NCBI GenBank assembly: GCA_027492415.1
Contig: JAPUEV010000258.1
Span: forward strand, 1 to 8,713
DNA from: Ignavibacteria bacterium
GTDB lineage: Bacteria > Bacteroidota > Ignavibacteria > Tepidaquicellales > OLB5
DNA: 8,713 nt
Direction: 5' to 3'
The notes beneath the pieces are model-generated. The model had not been told where the DNA came from and did no database searches. It was given only the letters and a program-made list of their open reading frames with translations. How positions within the stretch are numbered: position 1 is the stretch's first letter; every line of letters begins with the position of its first letter. A program made the position numbers and the translations under genes. Below are positions 1-7,441 of this stretch, piece after piece.

Positions 1-1104
1 GTTAAAATATTCTTTGCTGGTATTTTATTTGCTTTGGCAGTACTTTTCAAGTATACCATAATTTCATTCATACCGCTTGCTGTACTTGCTATGCTGCTTT
101 CAAAAAATGAATTAACATCTATCAGGATTAAAAATTCATTGATCTTCATCTCAGGATTTTTGCTGCTTATCGCACTGACAGCCTTTTGGTATCAGTATAC
201 CGGCGCTCTAAAGGATTTAATTGATATACAATTCGGGCAGACATCCGAATACACAAAAATTGCATATGAAACAGAATCGCGTGAATTTATTATTAACAGC
301 CTTGTAAGATTATTTACATATTCAGTTTATTCTCCGCTGATATGGTTCTCTATAGGCGGTTCAATAATAATAATTTTCAGGAGAAAAAGTAATTTTACCA
401 CATTAATTATTCTTTCCTGGGTTATTGCCACTCTCTTCAGCCTTATCATACAATGGAAGTTCTATCATTATCATTTCCTTGTGATAATTGCGGCGATATC
501 GGTTGGTACTGGTGTGTGTGTATCTTATTTGCTTGATGACTTGTTTAAAGCTCATTATAAAAAAGCAGTGTATTCTTTATTGTTTTTGTTAGCAGGCTTT
601 GCACTGTATGCCGGAAAACCATATATAAGTAATTATCAAACTTTATTCAGCTATTTAAACGGAAGTGAAACATTGAAAGAAGCTTATATTAAGAATGGTA
701 TCACTACTGATTCAGTTTTTATGATAAGGAAAACGTTCAATGCTATTGATTATGTCAGCCAGAACACCAATATGAACGATAAAATTTATGTTTGGGGTTA
801 TGACCCGCTGGTTTATTATATGACGGGCAGAAATTGTGTTTCAAGGTTCGTTTATCATATCCCCTTATTATGGAAGGCAGAAAACACAGCATTCAGGAAT
901 GAATTTATAGGGGAGCTTAACAAAGCAAAGCCAAAATTAATAATCATAGCCAGCAACGATCCGCTTTATTATATATCAGGCTTTAATGAAGATTCAAAAC
1001 AGCTGCTTGATAGATTTACTGAATTTAAAAAGATACTGGATACAGAATATGTTTTTAAAAAACGGATCGATGATTATGATTTCTATGAATTGAAGGCGTG
1101 GTGA
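1..1104 (+). CDS. GT39/ArnT-like membrane glycosyltransferase, C-terminal part (5' truncated)
   Basis: The reading frame is open from the first base of the window, so the gene begins upstream; the TTG at 34 is only an internal Leu codon. The visible 367 residues end at TGA 1102-1104. The first ~200 residues are a run of strongly hydrophobic helices (roughly residues 3-20, 43-63, 107-123, 135-152, 157-175 and 190-207) with a YHYHF stretch between two of them. They are followed by a soluble C-terminal domain of about 160 residues containing VWGYDPLVYYMTGR near residues 262-276. Such a polytopic half followed by a periplasmic tail with a GYDP..YY.TGR segment is usual for uncharacterised GT39-family proteins, which use polyprenyl-phosphate-linked sugars and act on the periplasmic face of the inner membrane. 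The N-terminal catalytic acidic residues of the family lie outside the window, so activity cannot be judged. The gene overlaps the start of maf, which indicates co-transcription. Acceptor and sugar are unknown. Confidence 0.72.
   Translation, partial: VKIFFAGILFALAVLFKYTIISFIPLAVLAMLLSKNELTSIRIKNSLIFISGFLLLIALTAFWYQYTGALKDLIDIQFGQTSEYTKIAYETESREFIINSLVRLFTYSVYSPLIWFSIGGSIIIIFRRKSNFTTLIILSWVIATLFSLIIQWKFYHYHFLVIIAAISVGTGVCVSYLLDDLFKAHYKKAVYSLLFLLAGFALYAGKPYISNYQTLFSYLNGSETLKEAYIKNGITTDSVFMIRKTFNAIDYVSQNTNMNDKIYVWGYDPLVYYMTGRNCVSRFVYHIPLLWKAENTAFRNEFIGELNKAKPKLIIIASNDPLYYISGFNEDSKQLLDRFTEFKKILDTEYVFKKRIDDYDFYELKAW
1092..1096 (+). promoter_or_regulatory. Shine-Dalgarno-like GAAGG that decides the maf start
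   Basis: GAAGG lies seven bases before ATG 1104 but only one base before the in-frame GTG at 1098. This spacing favours ATG 1104 as the maf start, where TGATG (1102-1106) overlaps the stop codon of the upstream glycosyltransferase and suggests translational coupling. Confidence 0.5.
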
Positions 1105-1709
1105 TGAAAAAAAACAGCAAAAAACAAATAATACTGGCATCATCTTCCCCCAGAAGGAAATTGCTTTTAAATGCATTATTAAAGAATTTTGGATTGAAGT
1201 TTGCAGTTATACCAGCTAATATTGTGGAAAATATACCTGAAAAAGTCCAAAATTACGGCGTTTTTGCAGCTAATTTAGCCGGATTAAAGGCTAAAGAAGT
1301 AGCGAAAAAGAAAAAAGGTATAATTTTAGCTTCTGATACAATTGTGGTAATAAATGGCAGGATTTTGGGTAAGCCTGAATCTGCTGCAGAAGCTGTAAAA
1401 ATGCTGAAATATTTAAGCGGAAAAGAGCATAAGGTCTATACCGGATTAGTGATTTTGGATTCTGTTTCATCAAAAACGTACAAAACATTCGAAGTCACAA
1501 AAGTAAAATTCAGGAAACTTAAAACTAAAGAGATAGAATTTTATGTTAAAGGGGGTTCACCCATGGATAAAGCAGGTGCTTATGGTATCCAGGATGACCT
1601 AGGCAGCACATTTGTTGAGAAAATTACAGGCGATTACTTTAATATTGTAGGTTTACCGGTTTTAAAAACTTATACAGGTTTAAGCAAGTTCATAAAATTA
1701 ATAGACTGA
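1104..1709 (+). CDS. maf: Maf family nucleoside triphosphate pyrophosphatase (YhdE-type, dTTP/UTP)
   Basis: Maf proteins hydrolyse non-canonical or selected nucleoside triphosphates to the monophosphate and pyrophosphate in the cytoplasm. From ATG 1104 the product has 201 residues, a usual length; GTG 1098 would add two residues but is poorly placed relative to the ribosome site. Visible family motifs, numbered from ATG 1104, are ILASSSPRR (10-18, nucleotide-binding loop), a conserved Glu in NIVENIPE (E42), ASDT (76-79, catalytic/metal Asp D78), GKP (89-91), LSGKEHKVYTG (104-114) and the C-terminal DKAGAYGIQ (155-163) followed by GLPV. The AGAYGIQ segment is that of the YhdE group, reported to prefer dTTP and UTP, rather than the YceF group acting on m7GTP; the substrate is inferred from this. 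All key residues are present. The stop TGA 1707-1709 is directly followed, in the same frame, by the TTG start of the next gene. A role in envelope synthesis is not evident. Confidence 0.93.
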   Translation: MKKNSKKQIILASSSPRRKLLLNALLKNFGLKFAVIPANIVENIPEKVQNYGVFAANLAGLKAKEVAKKKKGIILASDTIVVINGRILGKPESAAEAVKMLKYLSGKEHKVYTGLVILDSVSSKTYKTFEVTKVKFRKLKTKEIEFYVKGGSPMDKAGAYGIQDDLGSTFVEKITGDYFNIVGLPVLKTYTGLSKFIKLID

Positions 1710-2684
1710 TTGTACCGGAAATATAAGAAAAAAATTCTATTCTCAGTTGTTCTTGGCGCAGTTGTATTTCTGGGGCTGAGCATTTATGCCAATTTCAATG
1801 AGCTGATGGAAGCATTTGCCTTTTATAACTGGCTTATGTTCCCGTTAATACTTCTGCTTTCATTATGTAATTACATGTTCCGGTTTTTCAGGTGGGAGTA
1901 TTATACCAAAGTACTTGATATAAAGATCGAAAGGAAGATGAGCTTCCTTATATTCTTATCATCTTTTATTATGTCAATAACACCGGGCAAAATTGGCGAG
2001 GTATTTAAGTCATATTTACTCAAAGAACAGAACGATACACCTGTAAGCAAAAGCGCGCCTATTGTATTTGCAGAAAGGATCACTGATTTTCTTTCATTGG
2101 TTCTTTTAAGCCTTACAGGCGCTTTGATGTTCGGGTACGGAACAAAATTGATAATAGGGTTCGGCGTTTTCTTTGTAGTGCTGGTTTTCGTTATCAGCAA
2201 CAGGAAGCTTTCTTATGCAATTATAGGCATTATGGAAAAGCTGAAATTTGTTTCCAGAATATCGCATAAAATACATACAGCATATGACAGTATCTACCAG
2301 ATGGTACGGTTTAAGGAGTTAATAATAACCATTATTTTAAGTATTTTTGCGTGGTCTTTTGAGTGTTTAAGCTTTTACCTGGTTATCAATGGTTTCAATG
2401 TTGCGGGCGCTCCGCATATAGATATTTTTATTGCAACATTTGTTTACGGATTTGCTACTATTGCTGGTGCCATTACAATGCTGCCCGGCGGATTAGGAGC
2501 AACAGATGCCAGTATAACAGGTTTATTGGTTTTATTGACAATACCAAAAAGTATTGCGGTTGCAGCTACTTTAATTATCAGGGCAGCCACATTGTGGTTT
2601 GCTGTGATAGTGGGGATAGTTGCAGTTATGTTTTACCAGAAGGTTTCTCACAAAAATATAAATGAAATTGTTCTGGAATCTTAA
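1710..2684 (+). CDS. Flippase-like integral membrane protein (LPG synthase transmembrane / YbhN / AglD2 family)
   Basis: The 324-residue product matches the usual length of the stand-alone UPF0104/LPG_synthase_TM family, whose members are proposed to move lipids or lipid-linked sugars across the inner membrane. Family marks visible are RW at 61-62, TPGKIGE at 91-97, ERITD at 122-126 and LPGGLGATDAS at 258-268. These sit between about seven or eight hydrophobic helices (near 9-27, 42-60, 79-91, 126-141, 145-162, 204-223, 236-256 and 280-308). No MprF-like synthase domain is attached. The start is taken as TTG 1710: it immediately follows the maf stop in the same frame, and the first in-frame ATG would give Met33 and remove the first helix. 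No Shine-Dalgarno motif precedes it, so expression may rely on coupling to maf termination. The neighbouring polysaccharide genes make a role in lipid-linked glycan handling plausible, but the transported substrate is unknown and this is not a Wzx-type flippase. Confidence 0.85.
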   Translation: MYRKYKKKILFSVVLGAVVFLGLSIYANFNELMEAFAFYNWLMFPLILLLSLCNYMFRFFRWEYYTKVLDIKIERKMSFLIFLSSFIMSITPGKIGEVFKSYLLKEQNDTPVSKSAPIVFAERITDFLSLVLLSLTGALMFGYGTKLIIGFGVFFVVLVFVISNRKLSYAIIGIMEKLKFVSRISHKIHTAYDSIYQMVRFKELIITIILSIFAWSFECLSFYLVINGFNVAGAPHIDIFIATFVYGFATIAGAITMLPGGLGATDASITGLLVLLTIPKSIAVAATLIIRAATLWFAVIVGIVAVMFYQKVSHKNINEIVLES

Positions 2685-2695
2685 TTAATATTATT

Positions 2696-3109
2696 ATGGA
2701 AAGAAAAATTCGTGTAATTATTGCAAAAGCAGGACTTGATGGCCACGATAGAGGCGCAAAGGTCATTGCAGCTGCATTCAGAGATGCAGGTATTGAAGTA
2801 ATTTATCTTGGCTTAAGGCAGACCCCTGAAATGATAGTTGAAGCTGCGCTTCAGGAAGATGCTGATGCTATAGGCATTAGTATATTAAGCGGCGCTCATA
2901 TGACAGTATTCAAAAAAATACTTGACCAGATGAAAGCCAAGGATGTTGATAATGTACTTTTATTCGGCGGGGGGATTATTCCCAAGGAAGATATTGCGAA
3001 ATTAAAGGAGATTGGCGTTGGTGAGTTATTCACACCTGGAACTCCTACCCACGAAACAATTGAGTATGTTAAGAACTGGGTAAACGAACACAGGAAACTG
3101 GAAGTTTAA
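2696..3109 (+). CDS. Cobalamin-binding protein, methylmalonyl-CoA mutase small-subunit/C-terminal domain type
   Basis: This 137-residue cytoplasmic protein is a complete B12-binding Rossmann-like domain. It carries the base-off/His-on signature D15-G-H17-D-R-G20, where H17 would be the lower cobalt ligand, the SxL segment S62-I-L64, and a GGG at 91-93. The opening IRVIIAKAGLDGHDRGAKV and the segment LGLRQTPEMIVEAAL are typical of the C-terminal domain of methylmalonyl-CoA mutase, which interconverts methylmalonyl-CoA and succinyl-CoA together with a catalytic TIM-barrel subunit. In many bacteria and archaea the domain is a separate gene of this length. No catalytic subunit, epimerase or MeaB-type chaperone gene is in the window, so the partner must lie elsewhere. 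A different CoA-carbon-skeleton mutase (isobutyryl- or ethylmalonyl-type) cannot be excluded. It starts at ATG 2696, eleven bases after the previous stop, without a clear ribosome site. Confidence 0.9.
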   Translation: MERKIRVIIAKAGLDGHDRGAKVIAAAFRDAGIEVIYLGLRQTPEMIVEAALQEDADAIGISILSGAHMTVFKKILDQMKAKDVDNVLLFGGGIIPKEDIAKLKEIGVGELFTPGTPTHETIEYVKNWVNEHRKLEV

Positions 3110-3131
3110 TAATTTAATATTTTAAAAAATA

Positions 3132-4526
3132 ATGGCAATTAAATTTGGAACTGATGGCTGGAGAGCAGTCATTGCAGATGAATATACTTTTGATAATTTG
3201 AGAAAAATCTCAAAGGCAACGGCTATTGCTTTTGAAAACCATGCAAAGATAAAGAACGGGATAGTAATAGGATACGATACAAGATTCCTTTCAAAGGAAT
3301 TTGCTGAATGTTCAGCAGAGGTTTTTGCCAACCATGGCATAAAAGTTTTCATAACCGATACTTTTGTAACCACACCTACAGTATCATTATTAAGCAGGGA
3401 TAACAATCTTGCTTATGGCGTTATGATAACATCATCACATAATCCCGCAGAGTATAACGGCTTTAAGCTGAAGGATGAATTTGGCGGTTCAATGGGACCT
3501 GTAAACCTTGTTGTGATAGAAAAAGTGCTTGATGAAAATAAGGATTTTGATTACGGCACCAAAACATTTGATGAGCTGTTAAAGGATGGAAAAATTGAAT
3601 ATACAAAAGGACGAGATTATTACATAAATACGCTTAAAAATAAGATCGATACAGAGAAGATTAAAGGATCAGGCGTTAAGATTATTTATGATGCGATGTA
3701 CGGCTCAGGACAGGGCATGATGGACGGTTTGATTAATATTAAAGCATTAAGGAGTGAAGTTAACCCTTCATTTGGCGGATCAAGTCCGGAACCGGTTGCA
3801 AAGAATCTTTCTTTAATTTCAAGCGAAATAAAAGAAGGCAATTATGATATAGGTATTGTTACCGATGGCGATGCAGACAGGATAGCTATATTTGATGAAC
3901 ACGGCGAGTTTGTAGATGCACAGAAGACTTTTGCGCTTCTGCTTACTTATATGATCAATGAAAAGAAAATGACCGGCGGCGTTGTAAGAGGATTTTCTTC
4001 CAGCGAGCTGATAAAAAAGATCTGTGATGAATATGGAATTAAGCTGTATACTGTGCCTATTGGGTTTAAATATATTTCAGAGCTGATGATTAAGGAAGAT
4101 ATCTTAATTGGCGCTGAAGAGAGCGGAGGCATCGGCTTAAAGCACCATCTGCCTGAAAGAGACGGTATCTTTAACGGTATGATGTTCTGCGAAATGCTTG
4201 CAGTTAAGAAGAAAAAATTAAGTGACCTTATTTCAGATATTGAAAATGAGTACGGAAAGTTTTATTACAAAAGAATTGACCAGCATCTTTCAAGCAATGA
4301 GCTGAAATCAGAATTAATCGAAAAGGCAAAAGGATTAAAAGAAGTTGCAGGTTTGAAGGTGATATCAATTGATACACTTGACGGCTGCAAGCTTTTGTTT
4401 GATAATGGCTGGTTATTGGTAAGGGCATCAGGGACTGAGCCTTTACTCAGAATATACACTGAAACATTCGGCGAGAATAAAACAGATGATATCTTAAATG
4501 ATATCAAAAATAAGTTTAAATTATAA
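3132..4526 (+). CDS. Phosphoglucomutase/phosphomannomutase (alpha-D-phosphohexomutase family)
   Basis: The enzyme would interconvert hexose 6-phosphate and hexose 1-phosphate, feeding nucleotide-sugar synthesis in the cytoplasm. Its 464 residues are the usual family length and all four domain signatures are present in order. They are the N-terminal FGTDGWRA (5-12), the phosphoserine loop TSSHNP (100-105, catalytic S102), the magnesium loop DGDADR (245-250), the sugar-specificity loop GAEESGG (327-333) and the phosphate-binding RASGTEP (431-437). The catalytic loop has TSSHNP instead of the commoner TASHNP, a conservative change. EESGG is compatible with glucose or mannose phosphates, and substrate cannot be decided from sequence; glucosamine mutase (GlmM) is less likely given the overall signatures. 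It starts at ATG 3132 in an AT-rich 22-base gap without a Shine-Dalgarno motif. The next gene, for polysaccharide export, starts only three bases after its stop, which supports a role in supplying precursors for the exported polymer. Confidence 0.93.
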   Translation: MAIKFGTDGWRAVIADEYTFDNLRKISKATAIAFENHAKIKNGIVIGYDTRFLSKEFAECSAEVFANHGIKVFITDTFVTTPTVSLLSRDNNLAYGVMITSSHNPAEYNGFKLKDEFGGSMGPVNLVVIEKVLDENKDFDYGTKTFDELLKDGKIEYTKGRDYYINTLKNKIDTEKIKGSGVKIIYDAMYGSGQGMMDGLINIKALRSEVNPSFGGSSPEPVAKNLSLISSEIKEGNYDIGIVTDGDADRIAIFDEHGEFVDAQKTFALLLTYMINEKKMTGGVVRGFSSSELIKKICDEYGIKLYTVPIGFKYISELMIKEDILIGAEESGGIGLKHHLPERDGIFNGMMFCEMLAVKKKKLSDLISDIENEYGKFYYKRIDQHLSSNELKSELIEKAKGLKEVAGLKVISIDTLDGCKLLFDNGWLLVRASGTEPLLRIYTETFGENKTDDILNDIKNKFKL

Positions 4527-4529
4527 AAT

Positions 4530-6248
4530 ATGAGAATTAAATTAAAATTAACAGCAGTTATATTTCTATCATTAATTTACACCGCTTTATATGCACAAAG
4601 CGGTCTGAATGATAAAAATCCCACGAACTCACAGAGCAATTCGCTAAAGCAGTTTGATCTGAATATGAATACATCAAAGATGGATCTGCAGAACTTTGAT
4701 ATTCTTAAACAGATAGAGCCAACTGCATCAACAAATACCATCTTCAATGATCAATTAATGGAAGGTGCTATTGATGCAAATAAATATATTGTTGGTCCAA
4801 ATGATATATTTTCTTTGGGAATTTGGGGAATAGTAAACACTCCATTGCCGGTATCGGTAAGCCCGGAAGGTTCGTTGATTATTCCTTCTGTTGGTGAGAT
4901 ATCTGTGGCGGGATTAACACTGAATGAGGCAAAAAGTAAAGTTATAGCAGAAGTTAAAAAGAGATTTATATCTGCTGAAATAACACTTACTCTAATTTCT
5001 CCCAGAAGATTCCTTGTAACAGTAACCGGGGTGGGACAGGGTACCTATCCTACATCTGCTATTATGAGAGCAAGCTCGCTGATAGCGTTTATTTTCAGTG
5101 ACAGTGTTTCATTAATGAAATCCGGAACGAACCCGGGCGAAAGAAACAGTTTCAGCTTTAGAAATATTAAGCTGAAAAGGAAAAACGGTGAAATTCAGAG
5201 GATAGATCTTTATAAGTATTTTGCCACACAGGATGAGAAATATAATCCTTTCTTAAGGGAAGGGGATGTTTTGACACTCCAGAAATATGACTGGGAAGGC
5301 AGATTTATCGGAGTTCAGGGTGCAGTTCAATACCCCGGTACATTTGAATATATTGAAGGTGATGATCTTGAAACGGCAATTCAGCTTTCACGCGGAGTTA
5401 CATCGGTTGCTAAAATGGATAGTGTCATGATATCTACAATGAACTCCAGCGGCACAAAAATGGAAAATAAAATTGTAAGCTATGAAGAGAATAAGAAGCT
5501 TAAATTAGAAGCCAATGACCGTATTTATGTTTATCCGTATGCAGACCCCAGAAGAGATTTCAGGGTTTTGGTGCTTGGGGAGGTTATAAGACCCGGCAAC
5601 TATCCTATTACTCTTAACAATTCAAAGCTATCAGACCTGATACGTGATGCAGGCGGCCTGCAGCCAAATGCATATCTTCCGAATTCTGAAGTCTACAGAA
5701 AGCTTGATACATTCTTTATCCAGACAAAGAACAGGGATACCCTGGAAAATGTATATACAAGAAGATTAAATGATATAGTCTCAAATAAAGAAGAAAAAGA
5801 AAGTTTTGATCTTGACCTTTTATATAAGATAGGGAGAGTTAATGTCGATTTTGAAAAGCTATCAGAAGGTGATATGTCCCAGGATGTAACACTTAAGAAT
5901 GGTGATATCATTTATATTGCGGATAACAGCAAAGAAATATATGTCTACGGACAGGTTAACAGGCCCGGGTTTGTTCCTTATAAGGAAGGTGCAGATGCTG
6001 ATTATTATATTGATGCTGCCGGTGGTTACGGCGAAAGAGCAGATAAAGATGAAGTGAGAGTGATCAAGTTCAAAACCAGGGAGTGGATTGAAAAAGATGA
6101 TGCAAAGATCCAGTCAAGTGATTTTGTATATGTACCAAGGGTTATAAAACGTGATTTTGCGTACGATATAGATCTTATATCAAAGGTAGCAGGAGTAATT
6201 GTAAGCGTTATTACATTAACATTATTAGTAATTCAATCACAGAAGTAG
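4530..6248 (+). CDS. Polysaccharide export protein, Wza-like (OPX) with SLBB repeats
   Basis: The 572-residue product would form or contribute to the outer-membrane export channel for a surface polysaccharide. It starts with a Sec signal peptide (1-22; Lys/Arg, hydrophobic core, ALYA before Gln23). No lipobox cysteine is seen, unlike the lipoprotein Wza of Escherichia coli. A low-complexity Asn/Ser-rich linker (25-80) leads to the poly-export domain beginning YIVGPNDIFSLGIWG (86-100) and reaching about 158. Four SLBB-like beta-grasp units follow, each with a G-x-V-x-x-P-G-x-type core: VTGVGQGTYP (165-174, the weakest), VQGAVQYPGTF (262-272), VLGEVIRPGNY (348-358) and VYGQVNRPGF (472-481). A hydrophobic segment at 553-568 ends the protein, followed by only four residues. 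This is longer than the classic ~380-residue Wza because of the extra SLBB units. ATG 4530 is three bases after the mutase stop. The neighbouring chain-length and polymerase-like genes support a Wzy-dependent export locus. Confidence 0.9.
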   Translation: MRIKLKLTAVIFLSLIYTALYAQSGLNDKNPTNSQSNSLKQFDLNMNTSKMDLQNFDILKQIEPTASTNTIFNDQLMEGAIDANKYIVGPNDIFSLGIWGIVNTPLPVSVSPEGSLIIPSVGEISVAGLTLNEAKSKVIAEVKKRFISAEITLTLISPRRFLVTVTGVGQGTYPTSAIMRASSLIAFIFSDSVSLMKSGTNPGERNSFSFRNIKLKRKNGEIQRIDLYKYFATQDEKYNPFLREGDVLTLQKYDWEGRFIGVQGAVQYPGTFEYIEGDDLETAIQLSRGVTSVAKMDSVMISTMNSSGTKMENKIVSYEENKKLKLEANDRIYVYPYADPRRDFRVLVLGEVIRPGNYPITLNNSKLSDLIRDAGGLQPNAYLPNSEVYRKLDTFFIQTKNRDTLENVYTRRLNDIVSNKEEKESFDLDLLYKIGRVNVDFEKLSEGDMSQDVTLKNGDIIYIADNSKEIYVYGQVNRPGFVPYKEGADADYYIDAAGGYGERADKDEVRVIKFKTREWIEKDDAKIQSSDFVYVPRVIKRDFAYDIDLISKVAGVIVSVITLTLLVIQSQK

Positions 6249-6251
6249 GAG
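6247..6251 (+). promoter_or_regulatory. Shine-Dalgarno AGGAG supporting a GTG start
   Basis: AGGAG overlaps the TAG stop of the export gene (6246-6248) and lies five bases before GTG 6257. It is the best ribosome site in the window and supports the GTG as the real start of the chain-length protein, with coupling to the upstream gene. Confidence 0.65.
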
Positions 6252-6256
6252 CATTT

Positions 6257-7441
6257 GTGGAAGAGCAGAAACGAACAGATATAAATAAGCAAAATAATCA
6301 AACAACGATATTAGACCTGCTTAATATATTTTTAAAATACAAAAAACAGATCTTTGTTTTTACGTTAGTTGGTTGTATTATTTCAATTGTTGTGTACTTC
6401 TTTGTACTGGATTTGATCTATACTTCAACTGCCTCTATTAAAAGCACTTCCAAAGCCGGTGGTTTGCTGGGATCGCTTGGTTCAGGGATCCCGGATATTG
6501 AGGGACTGGATGAGCTTGGTGTTGGCGGAGGAAAATCAACAAAGGAACTGGCAGCATATGAAGAGATACTTATCAGCAGAAGATGCCTGGAAGAATTAAT
6601 AGATAAATTCGGATTAATGCAGCGGGATGAGTATAGGTTCAAGGAAGATGCTTTGAAATCTTTCAGGGAAGAACAGATGCAGATTAAGATCGAGAAACAA
6701 TCCGGTATAATGTATGTTAGTGTTCTTGATAAAGACCCGCAGCTTGCTAAAGAAATGGTTGAGTTTCTCCTGACCCAGCTTGATAAGATCAACATTGAGC
6801 TGAATGTAACAAACGCGAAAAATAACAGGGAGTTTATTGAAAAAAGATATTTCCAGGCTAAAGAGGACCTTAAGAACACAGAAGATACATTGAAATCATT
6901 TCAGCAAATTTACGGTATTGCACCTGATCTTCAGTTTAAAGCTTCGGCTCAATCAGTATTTGCCCTGGAAGCTGAATTAAAAGCAGAGGAAGTAAAATTA
7001 GACGTAATTAAACGAATATTAAGCGCAGATCAGCCTGAAGTAAAACTACAGGAAGCAAAAGTAAATTCTTTAAGGAGTAAAATTACAGAAATATCCGCAT
7101 CAACTGACCTTACGGATTATCTCAGGCTTGGAAATTCACCCCAGATAATTCTTTCTTATCTAAGGCTGCAAAGGGATATGGAAATACAGGCAAAGATCAT
7201 AACTTTCCTTTTGCCGTTATATGAACAGGCCAAAATTGAGGAAAAAAGAGAAACACCTACTATTTTGATACTTGATAAACCCTTTGTTTCAGAAAGAAAA
7301 ACAAAACCAAAGAGACTTACAATGGTTCTGGTGTTTACTTTTGTTGGTTTTGTCCTTAGCTATACCTTTTTCCTTGGGTTGCATAAATTCAGGTCATTTA
7401 AGGGTTCACTAAAGGAATATAATAAAAGTAATGAAAGTTAA
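6257..7441 (+). CDS. Chain-length determinant / polysaccharide co-polymerase (Wzz/GumC type, no kinase domain)
   Basis: The 394-residue protein has the two-helix layout of polysaccharide co-polymerases, which sit in the inner membrane with a large periplasmic part and control the length and export of the polymer. A short cytoplasmic N-terminus containing ILDLLNIFLKYKK leads to the first helix (about 31-51). A glycine-rich stretch follows (67-92), then a long alpha-helical, charged region likely to form coiled coils (about 185-290). The second helix lies at 354-374, preceded by the proline-containing juxtamembrane segment P342...KP351KR that marks the family. The 20-residue cytoplasmic tail has no Walker motif and no tyrosine cluster, so no BY-kinase is fused. 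GTG 6257 is chosen because AGGAG lies five bases upstream; it begins eight bases after the Wza-like gene. The stop TAA 7439-7441 overlaps the ATG of the next gene. Function is assigned from architecture and context; polymer and length range are unknown. Confidence 0.88.
   Translation: MEEQKRTDINKQNNQTTILDLLNIFLKYKKQIFVFTLVGCIISIVVYFFVLDLIYTSTASIKSTSKAGGLLGSLGSGIPDIEGLDELGVGGGKSTKELAAYEEILISRRCLEELIDKFGLMQRDEYRFKEDALKSFREEQMQIKIEKQSGIMYVSVLDKDPQLAKEMVEFLLTQLDKINIELNVTNAKNNREFIEKRYFQAKEDLKNTEDTLKSFQQIYGIAPDLQFKASAQSVFALEAELKAEEVKLDVIKRILSADQPEVKLQEAKVNSLRSKITEISASTDLTDYLRLGNSPQIILSYLRLQRDMEIQAKIITFLLPLYEQAKIEEKRETPTILILDKPFVSERKTKPKRLTMVLVFTFVGFVLSYTFFLGLHKFRSFKGSLKEYNKSNES

Noticed and set aside
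2363..2665. + strand 100-codon frame rich in Cys and Tyr inside the flippase-like gene
   Set aside because: It lies wholly within a well-supported membrane protein gene in another frame; its Cys/Tyr richness follows from out-of-frame reading of hydrophobic codons.
3110..3131. AT-rich 22-base gap before the mutase as a possible promoter or terminator
   Set aside because: It has runs of A and T but no GC-rich stem and no convincing -10/-35 or Bacteroidota-type -33/-7 elements; it is too short to support a call.
6453..6534. Glycine-rich stretch of the chain-length protein as a possible DNA repeat
   Set aside because: The Gly codons are not arranged in a repeating nucleotide unit; it is a protein-level feature also seen in related co-polymerases.
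6418..6879. - strand 153-codon frame opposite the chain-length gene
   Set aside because: It is antisense to a clear Wzz-like coding region, is Ser/Leu-rich as expected of reverse-complement reading, and has no recognisable domain.
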